Of a stretch of DNA of 64,000 bases, positions 17,340 to 25,782 are shown one piece after another (positions within the stretch are counted from its first letter, which is position 1; every line of letters begins with the position of its first letter). The stretch is from Streptomyces agglomeratus. Its GTDB lineage: Bacteria > Actinomycetota > Actinomycetes > Streptomycetales > Streptomycetaceae. The stretch lies in contig NZ_MEHJ01000001.1 in the NCBI RefSeq assembly GCF_001746415.1, positions 4,051,001-4,115,000 on the forward strand. Reading direction: 5' to 3'. A model generated the notes under the pieces. That model did not search any database. It was not told where the DNA came from and worked only from the letters and a program-made list of their open reading frames with translations. The position numbers were made by a program, and so were the translations under genes.

Positions 17340-18677
17340 TCAACGCGTGGCGCCCGTGACGATCCAGCGTCCCGAACGCGCACGTAGCCACAACGTCAGC
17401 ATCCGCACGGCCATCATCAGCGTCATCGCCCACCACAGCGCCGTCAGACCACCACCGAACACCGGCACCAACAGAGCCACCGGCGCGAACACAGCGAGCG
17501 TCGCCAGCATCGCCCAGGCCAGATACGGCCCGTCGCCCGCACCCATCAGAACACCGTCCAGCACGAAGACGATCCCCGAAATCGGCTGCGACACAGCCAC
17601 CACCAGCAAGGCCGGCAGCAGGACGTCCCGCACCACCTCGTCGCTCGTGAACAGCGGGATGAACAACGGCCGCGACACCGCGACCAGCACCCCGAGCACC
17701 ACCCCCGAGACGATGCCCCACTGCACCATCCGCCGACACGCTTCCTGCGCCCCCTTGGCGTCACCGGCGCCCAGATAGCGCCCGATGATCGCCTGACCGG
17801 CGATCGCTATCGCGTCCAGGGCGAAGGCCAGCAGGCTCCACAGCGCGAGGATGATCTGGTGGGCCGCGACATCGGCGTCCCCGAGCCGGGCGGCCACAGC
17901 CGTGGCGAGCATCAGGACGGCGCGCAGCGAGAGCGTACGGACCAGCAGTGGCGCACCCGCCTGGGCACAGGCCCGTATCCCCGCCGCGTCGGGACGCAGC
18001 GAGGCCCCGTGCTTCCTCGCGCCCCGCACGACCACCGCCAGATAGGTGGCCGCCATCGCGCACTGGGCGATCACGGTGCCCCACGCGGAACCGGCTATGC
18101 CGAGTCCGGCGCCGTACACCAGACCCACATTGAGTACGGCGTTGACGGTGAATCCGCCGACGGCCACGTACAGAGGCGTCTTCGTGTCCTGGAGGCCGCG
18201 CAGGACACCCGTCGCCGCGAGGACCACGAGCATCGCGGGGATACCCAGGCTGGAGATCCGCAGATACGTGACGGCGTACGGAGCGGCGGTCTCGGAGGCG
18301 CCGAAGAGGTCGACGAGCCAGGGGGCGGCGGGCAGGACGAAGGCGATCACCGCCGCGCCGAGAAGGAGTGCGAGCCAGATACCGTCCATGCCCTGACGGA
18401 TCGCTGCGGGAAGGTCGCCCGCTCCGACGCGGCGGGCTACCGCGGCGGTGGTCGCGTACGCGAGGAAGACGAAGACGCTCACAGCGGTCATCAGAAGCGT
18501 GGCCGCGATGCCGAGACCCGCGAGCTGCGGTGTGCCGAGGTGGCCGATGACGGCGCTGTCGACCATGACGAAAAGGGGCTCGGCGACCAGGGCGCCGAAG
18601 GCCGGGAGGGCGAGCGCGACGATCTCGCGGTCGTGCCGGCGCCGGCTGTTCTTCGCTGCCGTGGGGGCCTGAGTCAT
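17340..18677 (-). CDS. MATE family efflux transporter (DinF-like)
   Basis: The 445-residue protein has 12 hydrophobic segments and MATE hallmarks: IVALALPAFGALVAEPLFVMVDSA in helix 1-2, ARRVGAGD after helix 3, and an equivalent second half starting near residue 240. It is a Na+/H+-coupled exporter of cationic or organic compounds; the substrate is unknown. The ATG at 18677 begins MTQAPTAAKNSRRR. It is divergent from dnaB across a 458-bp gap rich in DnaA boxes. Confidence 0.9.
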   Translation of the reverse strand: MTQAPTAAKNSRRRHDREIVALALPAFGALVAEPLFVMVDSAVIGHLGTPQLAGLGIAATLLMTAVSVFVFLAYATTAAVARRVGAGDLPAAIRQGMDGIWLALLLGAAVIAFVLPAAPWLVDLFGASETAAPYAVTYLRISSLGIPAMLVVLAATGVLRGLQDTKTPLYVAVGGFTVNAVLNVGLVYGAGLGIAGSAWGTVIAQCAMAATYLAVVVRGARKHGASLRPDAAGIRACAQAGAPLLVRTLSLRAVLMLATAVAARLGDADVAAHQIILALWSLLAFALDAIAIAGQAIIGRYLGAGDAKGAQEACRRMVQWGIVSGVVLGVLVAVSRPLFIPLFTSDEVVRDVLLPALLVVAVSQPISGIVFVLDGVLMGAGDGPYLAWAMLATLAVFAPVALLVPVFGGGLTALWWAMTLMMAVRMLTLWLRARSGRWIVTGATR

Positions 18678-18864
18678 GAGGTCAATCTAATCTTCCACAG
18701 GTAACAGATGCAAGGTATCTACGGTCCTTACTTCTGGGTGCTGTCAGGGTTCGGCTGTGCGCCGTTTGTTCTGATCTTGAACCGGGTGGCGAAGTTTTTC
18801 TTCCCCACAGCCCGTGGATGGAGAAAGTGCAGGTCAGGGGCCGGGGCGTGGAGGCGGTATGAGT

Positions 18865-18953
18865 TTGTCCACAGTACTGTCCCCCGGTCCGTGCACAGGT
18901 TCTGGGGAGTTCTCCACAGCAACTCGTCTTTCGTCCACACGGCCTGTGGATAA
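18865..18953. promoter_or_regulatory. DnaA-box cluster upstream of dnaB
   Basis: TTGTCCACA at 18865-18873 is the preferred Streptomyces DnaA box. TTCTCCACA (18910-18918) and TCGTCCACA (18931-18939) differ by one base. TGTGGATAA (18945-18953) is an exact box on the minus strand. Weaker copies lie at 18691-18699 and 18801-18809. The remaining 18678-19135 gap shows no open frame; it must hold the MATE and dnaB promoters. Confidence 0.65.
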
Positions 18954-19135
18954 CCAGATTGGCTGACGGTGCCCGCGGGCCTACCGTGGTGCGGCGCCCG
19001 CCTTCCGTTCCGGCCCCGGAAGCCCGTCGAACTCGATGCGCCGGAACCGGAGTCGGGCGTCTCATTTGTCAGAGCCGTGCCGTAAGAAAGAGTGGCACAG
19101 CGAGGTCCGCGCAGCGGACGGGAGGAGGTGGCCCG

Positions 19136-20611
19136 GTGAGCATTTCCGAGCCATTGGACGACCCCTGGGCCGACAGCGGTCCTGGTGACCGTCTGCCCTC
19201 CCGCCGGCGCCGAGGCGAAGGCCGGGGCCGCGACGAGCAGCACGACCGCGGTGGCGAGGGCAGTGGCTGGGAGGGTGGCTCTCCGGCTTTCGAGCGGGTG
19301 CCTCCGCAGGACCTCGACGCGGAGCAGTCGGTTCTCGGCGGCATGCTGCTGTCGAAGGACGCCATCGCGGACGTGGTGGAGATCCTCAAGGGCCACGACT
19401 TCTACCGCCCGGCCCACGAGACCGTCTACACGGCGATTCTCGACCTGTACGCCAAGGGTGAGCCGGCCGACCCCATCACGGTTGGCGCCGAGCTGACCAA
19501 GCGCGGCGAGATCACGAAGGTCGGCGGCGCCTCGTACCTGCACACCCTGGTGCAGACGGTGCCGACGGCGGCGAACGCGGAGTACTACGCGGAGATCGTC
19601 CACGAGCGGGCGGTGCTGCGCAGGCTGGTCGAGGCGGGCACGAAGATCACGCAGATGGGATACGCGGCCGACGGTGACGTCGACGACATCGTGAACGCCG
19701 CCCAGGCGGAGATCTACGCCGTCACCGAGCAGCGCACCAGCGAGGACTACCTGCCGCTCGGCGACATCATGGAGGGCGCGCTCGACGAGATCGAGGCGAT
19801 CGGCTCGCGTACGGGCGAGATGACCGGTGTGCCGACCGGTTTCACGGACTTCGACTCGCTGACCAACGGTCTGCACCCGGGCCAGATGATCGTCATCGCG
19901 GCTCGTCCCGCGATGGGCAAGTCGACGCTCGCGCTGGACTTCGCGCGGGCGTGTTCGATCAAGAACAACCTGCCGAGCGTGATCTTCTCCCTTGAAATGG
20001 GGCGCAACGAGATCGCGATGCGTCTGCTGTCGGCGGAGGCCAGGGTGGCGCTGCATCACATGCGTTCGGGCACGCTGACGGACGAGGACTGGACGCGGCT
20101 CGCGCGCCGGATGCCGGACGTCTCGCAGGCGCCGCTGTACATCGACGATTCGCCGAACCTTTCGATGATGGAGATCCGGGCGAAGTGCCGCCGGCTGAAG
20201 CAGCGCAATGATCTGAAGCTGGTGATCATCGACTATCTCCAGCTGATGCAGTCCGGTGGTTCGAAGCGGGCGGAGAGCCGTCAGCAGGAGGTCTCGGACA
20301 TGTCGCGAAACCTCAAGCTGCTGGCGAAGGAGCTGGAGCTGCCGGTGATCGCGCTGTCGCAGCTGAACCGTGGTCCCGAGCAGCGTACGGACAAGAAGCC
20401 GATGGTGTCCGACCTGCGTGAGTCGGGGTCCATCGAGCAGGACGCGGACATGGTCATCCTGCTGCACCGTGAGGACGCGTACGAGAAGGAGTCGCCGCGT
20501 GCCGGCGAGGCGGACCTGATGGTGGCGAAGCACCGTAACGGTCCTACGGCCACGATCACGGTGGCGTTCCAGGGTCACTACTCGCGCTTCGTGGACATGG
20601 CGCAGATCTGA
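19136..20611 (+). CDS. dnaB: Replicative DNA helicase DnaB
   Basis: The 491-residue hexameric 5'-3' helicase has an N-terminal collar domain (residues ~45-150, QDLDAEQSVLGGMLLSKDAI) preceded by a charged Arg/Gly-rich stretch. The RecA-like motor carries Walker A ARPAMGKSTLALDFA, Walker B VIIDYLQLM, LSQLNRGPEQR, and LRESGSIEQDADMV with LLHREDAY. No intein insertion is seen. The GTG start at 19136 follows GGAGGAGG and gives VSISEPLDDPW; the longer open frame upstream is not supported. DnaA boxes in the promoter region suggest control by DnaA. Confidence 0.97.
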   Translation: MSISEPLDDPWADSGPGDRLPSRRRRGEGRGRDEQHDRGGEGSGWEGGSPAFERVPPQDLDAEQSVLGGMLLSKDAIADVVEILKGHDFYRPAHETVYTAILDLYAKGEPADPITVGAELTKRGEITKVGGASYLHTLVQTVPTAANAEYYAEIVHERAVLRRLVEAGTKITQMGYAADGDVDDIVNAAQAEIYAVTEQRTSEDYLPLGDIMEGALDEIEAIGSRTGEMTGVPTGFTDFDSLTNGLHPGQMIVIAARPAMGKSTLALDFARACSIKNNLPSVIFSLEMGRNEIAMRLLSAEARVALHHMRSGTLTDEDWTRLARRMPDVSQAPLYIDDSPNLSMMEIRAKCRRLKQRNDLKLVIIDYLQLMQSGGSKRAESRQQEVSDMSRNLKLLAKELELPVIALSQLNRGPEQRTDKKPMVSDLRESGSIEQDADMVILLHREDAYEKESPRAGEADLMVAKHRNGPTATITVAFQGHYSRFVDMAQI

Positions 20612-20684
20612 CCTCCGCGGTCGCAGCCCTGCGCCCGGACGGCGGCTTCTCTCTCCCCTACAGCACACGAACCGGCCAGACCGA

Positions 20685-21440
20685 CTATCCGAGGTCTGCA
20701 CCTGGCTTGTCAGGGCTGCCCGCGGCGGCTTCGGGTCGTGGGTGGAGAACCTCGCGGGCCTGCTCCGCGGCGCGGGTGATGCTCTCGGAGACGAAGTTGA
20801 GGAAGCGGGCGACGTTTTCGAGGCGGGCGGCGGCCGGGTTGTCGGGGCCGAGGACGCTGACGCCTTGCCGTGCGGTTTCGACGAGCTGGGCGGTGGACCG
20901 GGCACTGGCCACGATCGACTGGTACCAGATGTCGTCGTCGACGACGTAGCGCTCGCGGCGGCGTTCGTCGCGTTCCCGGCGGAGGAAGCCCTGGGTGTCG
21001 AGGAACGCGACCGCCTTGGAGATGGACGCCGGGCTGACCTGGAGGCGCTGGACGAGCTCGGACGCGGTGAGGCTGCCGGTGTCGGCCAGGGTGAGGCAGG
21101 CCATCACCCGGGACATCATCTTGGGCATGCCCGAGGCCATGAGGGCGGTGGTGAACGTCTCCTCGTACTCGCGTACGGCCTCGGCGTCGCGTCCGTGGAC
21201 GTGTGTGGGCCCCTGCGGGTCCCTGGGCGCGGCCTGCTTGCGCCGATGTGCGCGTTGTTCTGTGGCGCGGTGGGCGAGGTCGGCGCGATAGGCGGTGGGG
21301 CCGCCGTTGCGCATCACCTCGCGCGTGACCGTCGAGGTCGGACGGTCGAGACTTCTGGCGATCTCGGCGTAGGCGAGACCGTCGGCCAGTCCCAGCGCGA
21401 TGTGCCGGCGTTCCTGCTGGGTGAGTCTGCCTCCCGGCAT
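20685..21440 (-). CDS. Fused IS30-type HTH and GbsR/MarR-like winged-helix regulator
   Basis: The 251-residue protein has two DNA-binding parts. Residues 1-~50 (LTQQERRHIALGLADGLAYAEIARSL, then RPTSTVTREVMRNGG) match the helix-turn-helix of IS30-type transposases. Residues ~95-200 form a MarR/GbsR winged helix (MSRVMACLTLADTGSLTASEL, VSPASISKAVAFLDTQGFL, RRERYVVDD). There is no transposase catalytic domain and no IS end nearby, so it is a regulator and not a mobile element. The start at 21440 follows AAAGGAG. It is divergent from the DUF4097-ABC operon and probably its repressor. Confidence 0.87.
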   Translation of the reverse strand: MPGGRLTQQERRHIALGLADGLAYAEIARSLDRPTSTVTREVMRNGGPTAYRADLAHRATEQRAHRRKQAAPRDPQGPTHVHGRDAEAVREYEETFTTALMASGMPKMMSRVMACLTLADTGSLTASELVQRLQVSPASISKAVAFLDTQGFLRRERDERRRERYVVDDDIWYQSIVASARSTAQLVETARQGVSVLGPDNPAAARLENVARFLNFVSESITRAAEQAREVLHPRPEAAAGSPDKPGADLG

Positions 21441-21499
21441 GGCGATCTCTCCTTTGTGGTCCTTGAGGGCTCCAGCATAGCGTTCATGCTCATTCTATT

Positions 21500-21621
21500 G
21501 CAACGGTCAGAGAGTTTTCTGTTGCGTTATCTTCAGCGTCATTGCAACGATTTGTTGGCTGTGACCTGCATTTATTGTGGTGAAGTGCAACGAGTGCGTT
21601 GATGGATCGGTGAAGGCAACG
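21500..21621. promoter_or_regulatory. Repeated GCAACG motifs in the divergent promoter region
   Basis: GCAACG occurs in direct orientation at 21500-21505, 21544-21549, 21587-21592 and 21616-21621; CGTTG-type inverted copies lie near 21520 and 21597. The stretch is clearly AT-richer than its surroundings and separates the regulator from the DUF4097 gene. These are candidate operators for the fused regulator. Confidence 0.55.
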
Positions 21622-21665
21622 TAGCGTTTGCGATGTCGGAAACACCGAGTCAAAGGAAAACCACG

Positions 21666-22337
21666 ATGCAGACGTTCACCACCCCCGCCCCGGTCTCCGC
21701 AGTCCTCGACATCGCCGCCGGAAGCATTCGGTTCATCGCCGCCGACCGGTCCGACACCACGGTCGAGGTCCTGCCCATGGACGCCTCGAACGGCCGCGAC
21801 GTGAAGGCGGCGGAGCAGACCACGGTCGAGTACGGCGACGGTGTCCTGCGGATCGAGGCCGCACCGGCGAAGAACCGGATCCTCGGCAGCTCCGGATCCA
21901 TCGAGGTGACAGTGCAACTGCCGGCCGGTTCCCGGGTCGAGGCGAAGGCGGCCAGCTCCGAGTTCCGGGTCGTCGGACGGCTCGGCGACGTGGTCTTCGA
22001 GGGCGCGCAGGGCTCGGTCAAGATCGACGAGGCCGGGAGCGCCCGCCTCACCCTGCTGGCCGGCGACGTCTCGGTCGGCCGCCTGGGCGGCGCCGCGGAG
22101 ATCAGCACCCAGAAGGGCGACCTCCGCATCGCCGAGGCCATGCGCGGCACGGTCACGCTGCGCACCGAGTACGGCGAGATCTCGGTCGGCGCCGCCCGCG
22201 GCGTCTCCGCCTCCCTGGACGCCGGCACCACGTACGGCCGGATCCACAACACGCTCAAGAACACCGACGGCGCCGCCGCCGGCCTGAACATCCACGCGAC
22301 GACCGCCTACGGCAACGTCACCGCCCGCAGCCTCTGA
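21666..22337 (+). CDS. DUF4097 family beta-strand repeat protein
   Basis: The 223-residue protein is built of repeating beta-strand units (GSIRFIAADR, GSIEVTVQLPAGSRVEAKAASSEFRV, GSVKIDEAGSARL, GDLRIAEAMRGTVTLRTEYGEISVG), as in putative adhesin/DUF4097 solenoids. There is no signal peptide or membrane segment, so it is probably cytoplasmic. AAAGGA precedes ATG 21666; the upstream ATG at 21633 lacks a ribosome site. It is the first gene of a three-gene operon with an ABC exporter, 11 bp away. The role is unknown. Confidence 0.85.
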   Translation: MQTFTTPAPVSAVLDIAAGSIRFIAADRSDTTVEVLPMDASNGRDVKAAEQTTVEYGDGVLRIEAAPAKNRILGSSGSIEVTVQLPAGSRVEAKAASSEFRVVGRLGDVVFEGAQGSVKIDEAGSARLTLLAGDVSVGRLGGAAEISTQKGDLRIAEAMRGTVTLRTEYGEISVGAARGVSASLDAGTTYGRIHNTLKNTDGAAAGLNIHATTAYGNVTARSL

Positions 22338-22348
22338 AGGAGCACCTC

Positions 22349-23308
22349 ATGACCAGCTTGGCCATCGCGGCGAACGGGCTGCGCAAGTCGTACGGGGACA
22401 AGGTCGTGCTGGACGGCGTCGACCTGGCCGTCCCGGAAGGAACCGTCTTCTCCCTGCTCGGCCCGAACGGCGCCGGCAAGACCACCGCCGTGAAGATCCT
22501 CTCCACCCTCGTCTCGGCCGACCCGGGCACCGGCGACATCCACATCGGCGGCCACAGCCTGGCCACCGACGCCGACGGGGTGCGTTCCGCGATCGGTGTC
22601 ACCGGTCAGTTCTCCGCGGTCGACGGTCTGATCACCGGCGAGGAGAACATGCTCCTCATGGCGGACCTGCACCACCTGTCCAAGCGCGAGGGGCGGCGGG
22701 TCGCGGCCGAACTGCTGGAGCGCTTCGATCTGGTCGAGGCGGCTAAGAAGCCCGCCTCCACCTACTCCGGCGGCATGAAGCGCCGCCTGGACATCGCGAT
22801 GACGCTGGTCGGCAACCCGCGGATCATCTTCCTCGACGAACCCACCACCGGCCTCGACCCCCGCAGCCGCCACAACATGTGGCAGATCATCCGCGAACTC
22901 GTCACGGGCGGCGTCACCGTCTTCCTCACCACCCAGTACCTGGAAGAGGCCGACGAACTGGCCGACCGTATCGCCGTGCTCAACGACGGCAGGATCGCCG
23001 CCCAGGGCACAGCCGAGGAGCTGAAGCGGCTCATCCCCGGCGGACACGTGCGGCTGCGCTTCTCCGACCCGGCCGCCTACCGGAGCGCCGCCTCCGCGCT
23101 CCGCGAGGTCACCCGCGACGACGAGGCACTCGCGCTACAGATCCCCAGCGACGGCAGCCAGCGCGAACTGCGCTCCATCCTCGACCGGCTGGACTCGGCC
23201 GGCATCGAGGCCGACGAGCTGACCGTCCACACCCCCGACCTCGACGACGTGTTCTTCGCCCTCACCGGCTCCAGCGTCCCCAGCCAGCCCAAGGAGACCG
23301 TCCGATGA
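22349..23308 (+). CDS. Daunorubicin-resistance-type ABC transporter ATP-binding protein
   Basis: The 319-residue protein has Walker A GPNGAGKTTAVK (residues ~36-47), signature YSGGMKRRLDIAM, Walker B IIFLDEPTTGLDP and the switch His in FLTTQYLEEADE. The C-terminal domain of about 95 residues is typical of DrrA-like subunits. AAGGAG precedes the start. The stop overlaps the permease start (ATGA), so the two are translationally coupled. It powers export of an unknown compound. Confidence 0.93.
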   Translation: MTSLAIAANGLRKSYGDKVVLDGVDLAVPEGTVFSLLGPNGAGKTTAVKILSTLVSADPGTGDIHIGGHSLATDADGVRSAIGVTGQFSAVDGLITGEENMLLMADLHHLSKREGRRVAAELLERFDLVEAAKKPASTYSGGMKRRLDIAMTLVGNPRIIFLDEPTTGLDPRSRHNMWQIIRELVTGGVTVFLTTQYLEEADELADRIAVLNDGRIAAQGTAEELKRLIPGGHVRLRFSDPAAYRSAASALREVTRDDEALALQIPSDGSQRELRSILDRLDSAGIEADELTVHTPDLDDVFFALTGSSVPSQPKETVR

Positions 23309-24096
23309 GCACCCTCTCCCTCGCGATGCGCGACTCGTCCACCATGCTGCGCCGCAACCTCCTGCACGCCCGGCGCTACCCGTCCCTGACGCTCAATCTG
23401 CTGCTCACACCGATCATGCTGCTGCTGCTCTTCGTCTACATCTTCGGCGACGCGATGAGCGCGGGTATCGGCGGCGGCGGGGCGGACCGCTCCGCGTACA
23501 TCGCGTACGTGGTCCCGGGCTTGCTGCTGATGACCATCGGCAGCACCACGATCGGAACCGCGGTCTCCGTCTCCAACGACATGACCGAGGGCATCATCGC
23601 CCGCTTCCGGACGATGGCGATCCACCGCCCTGCGGTACTGGTCGGGCACGTGGTCGGGAGCGTCCTCCAGTCGGTCGCCAGCGTGGTCCTGGTGGGCGCC
23701 GTCGCGGTGGCCATCGGCTTCCGGTCCACGGATGCAACCGCCCTGGAGTGGCTGGCGGCGTTCGGGCTGCTCGTGCTCTTCGCCCTGGCGCTCACCTGGA
23801 TCGCGGTCGGCATGGGTCTGATCAGCCCGAACGCCGAAGCGGCCAGCAACAACGCGATGCCGCTGATCCTGCTGCCGCTCCTGTCCAGCGCCTTCACCCC
23901 GGTCGACTCCATGCCCGGCTGGTTCCGGCCCATCGCCGAGTACCAGCCGTTCACGCCCGCCATCGAGACCCTGCGGGGCCTGCTGCTCGGCACGGAGATC
24001 GGCCACAACGGATGGCTCGCGATCGGCTGGTGCCTGGGGCTCGCGGTGCTCGGCTACTTCTGGTCGACCTCGACGTTCAACCGCGACCCGAAGTAA
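23305..24096 (+). CDS. ABC-2 type permease (DrrB-like)
   Basis: The 263-residue protein has six membrane helices (first at ~32-52, LTLNLLLTPIMLLLLFVYIFG). The family signature PLILLPLLSSAFTPVDSMPGW lies at residues ~193-213, with QPFTPAIETLRGLLLG in the last cytoplasmic loop. ATG 23305 overlaps the ATPase stop codon. It forms a half-size exporter with the preceding ATPase; two of each are expected in the complex. Confidence 0.92.
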   Translation: MSTLSLAMRDSSTMLRRNLLHARRYPSLTLNLLLTPIMLLLLFVYIFGDAMSAGIGGGGADRSAYIAYVVPGLLLMTIGSTTIGTAVSVSNDMTEGIIARFRTMAIHRPAVLVGHVVGSVLQSVASVVLVGAVAVAIGFRSTDATALEWLAAFGLLVLFALALTWIAVGMGLISPNAEAASNNAMPLILLPLLSSAFTPVDSMPGWFRPIAEYQPFTPAIETLRGLLLGTEIGHNGWLAIGWCLGLAVLGYFWSTSTFNRDPK

Positions 24097-24141
24097 TCGC
24101 CATGGCAGCGCGGGCCGCCTCCCGCAACTCGTCCCGCCCCA

Positions 24142-24179
24142 GGGCGGCGTATCCGACACACGGTCGGTGTACGCCGCCC
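24142..24179 (+). terminator. Terminator of the DUF4097-ABC operon
   Basis: GGGCGGCGT pairs with ACGCCGCCC and, after a small bulge, CCGA pairs with TCGG; the hairpin lies 46 bp after the permease stop. Confidence 0.65.
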
Positions 24180-24278
24180 CGTCGGCGTTCCGGGCCGTCC
24201 GTCCAGGGGATCCCCGGCCGTGATGTCGGAGCTCAAAAGGGGTCGACGGGGTGGGGCGGGGGCGGGTAGGTCTTGACC

Positions 24279-25664
24279 ATGACCTCACCGTTCGAAGATC
24301 TTTTGCCCAGTACGCAACGCGCCCTCCTGCACCGCATCGCGACCGCCCAGGCCGAGGGCAGGGCGCCGTCGCTCGTGGCGGCGGTTCAGCGGGACGGGCG
24401 AACGGTCTGGACGGGCTCCCGTACATGCGTAGAGGGGCACGGGCCGGACCCCGGGACGCAGTACCGGATCGGTTCGATCACCAAGACGTTCACCGCGGTG
24501 CTGGTGATGCGGCTGCGCGACGAAGGTCTTCTCGACCTGGGCGATCCGCTGGACAAGCACCTTCCGGGTACGGGGGTGGGGAGTGAGGTGACCGTCGCTC
24601 AACTTCTCGCCCACACCGCCGGTTTGGCGGCGGAGACGCCGGCGCCCTGGTGGGAGCGGACGCCGGGCACTTCGCGCCCCGGGCTGGGCGATGTGCTGGG
24701 TGACCAGGCGCGGATGCATCCGGCGGGGCGTACGCACCATTACTCCAACCCCGGCTACACGTTGCTCGGCCGGCTTGTCGAGGCGGTGCGGGGAGAGCCC
24801 TGGGGCGAGGTGCTGCGGCGGGAGGTGCTCGGGCCGCTGGACCTGGGGCGTACGAGCGAACAGCCGCAGGCGCCGCATGCGGGTGGCTGGGCGGTGCACC
24901 CGTGGGCGGACGTGATGCTGCCGGAGCCGTCCGTGGACCTGGGGCTGATGGCTCCGGCGGGTCAGCTCTGGTCGACGACTGCCGACCTCTGCCGTTTCGC
25001 GGCGTTCCTCGCGGAGGGGCACGACAAGGTGCTGGGTGCGGAGTCCGTACGGGAGATGCGTACGCCTGCTGCTCCGGCGAGCCCTGGGGACCCGTTCGGC
25101 GCGTACGGGCTGGGGTTGCAGATCGTGCAGAGCGGCGGACGGACACTGGTGGGGCATACGGGGTCGTTGCCGGGTTTTGTCGCGGGTCTGTGGGTGAGTG
25201 TGGAGGACGGCGTGGCCGCGGTGGCGCTTGCCAATGCGACGTCCGGGCTGTCGGCGCCCGCGGTGGCAGCGGACCTGATCCGCATCGTGGTCGAGGCCGA
25301 GCCGCGCATCCCGGAGCCCTGGCGGCCGCTTCCCGGGGCGGAGGTCGACAGGGAGCTGCTGGCGCTGACGGGGCCGTGGTTCTGGGGCACTTCGGCGTAC
25401 GCGCTGACGCTGGTCGCGGGCGGTGGTGTGGAGCTTCAGCCGCTGCGGGGCAATGGCCGGGGATCACGCTTCACCGCGCGGGCGGACGGTACGTGGCTCG
25501 GCCTCGATGGCTACTACCTGGGGGAGACGCTCCGGGTGGTGCGGCGGGAGGGTGGCGCGGTGAGCCACTTGGACCTGGGTTCGTTCGTCTTCACGCGGGA
25601 GCCGTACGCGCCGGAGGACGCGATTCCTGGCGGGGTGGACGAAGGCGGCTGGCGCGGGCTGTGA
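24279..25664 (+). CDS. Serine hydrolase of the beta-lactamase/PBP4* family
   Basis: The 461-residue protein has the class C-type triad motifs: SITK with Ser66/Lys69, YSNPGY for the Tyr-x-Asn element, and VGHTGSLPG for the H/K-x-G element. A C-terminal beta-rich domain of about 110 residues follows, as in DUF3471-like extensions. No signal peptide is visible, so it is probably a cytoplasmic esterase/peptidase and not a resistance enzyme. ATG 24279 has GGGTAGG upstream; the TTG at 24273 is less likely. The stop codon precedes a parS-like site by 1 bp. Confidence 0.87.
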   Translation: MTSPFEDLLPSTQRALLHRIATAQAEGRAPSLVAAVQRDGRTVWTGSRTCVEGHGPDPGTQYRIGSITKTFTAVLVMRLRDEGLLDLGDPLDKHLPGTGVGSEVTVAQLLAHTAGLAAETPAPWWERTPGTSRPGLGDVLGDQARMHPAGRTHHYSNPGYTLLGRLVEAVRGEPWGEVLRREVLGPLDLGRTSEQPQAPHAGGWAVHPWADVMLPEPSVDLGLMAPAGQLWSTTADLCRFAAFLAEGHDKVLGAESVREMRTPAAPASPGDPFGAYGLGLQIVQSGGRTLVGHTGSLPGFVAGLWVSVEDGVAAVALANATSGLSAPAVAADLIRIVVEAEPRIPEPWRPLPGAEVDRELLALTGPWFWGTSAYALTLVAGGGVELQPLRGNGRGSRFTARADGTWLGLDGYYLGETLRVVRREGGAVSHLDLGSFVFTREPYAPEDAIPGGVDEGGWRGL

Positions 25665-25665
25665 T

Positions 25666-25679
25666 GTTTCACGTGGAAC
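25666..25679. promoter_or_regulatory. parS-like site, copy 4 (one mismatch)
   Basis: GTTTCACGTGGAAC differs from parS at one base of the right arm. It directly follows the serine hydrolase stop codon, as copy 1 follows pcnA. Confidence 0.65.
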
Positions 25680-25711
25680 CGGCGTCGGACCGGCGCCGGT
25701 AGAGTGCCGTC

Positions 25712-25750
25712 GGGCCCGAAGCCGCAACTTCGGATTGCGGCTTCGGGCCC
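25712..25750. terminator. Bidirectional terminator between convergent genes
   Basis: A 16-bp perfect stem (GGGCCCGAAGCCGCAA and its complement) with a 7-nt loop CTTCGGA lies midway between the serine hydrolase and the nuclease-like gene. Confidence 0.85.
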
Positions 25751-25782
25751 GCTCTGTAGGCCGACGAGGGTGGAGATGGCCC

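Noticed and set aside
20685..21440. Possible IS30-family transposase
   Set aside because: Only the HTH resembles IS30; there is no DDE domain, no terminal inverted repeats and no target duplication.
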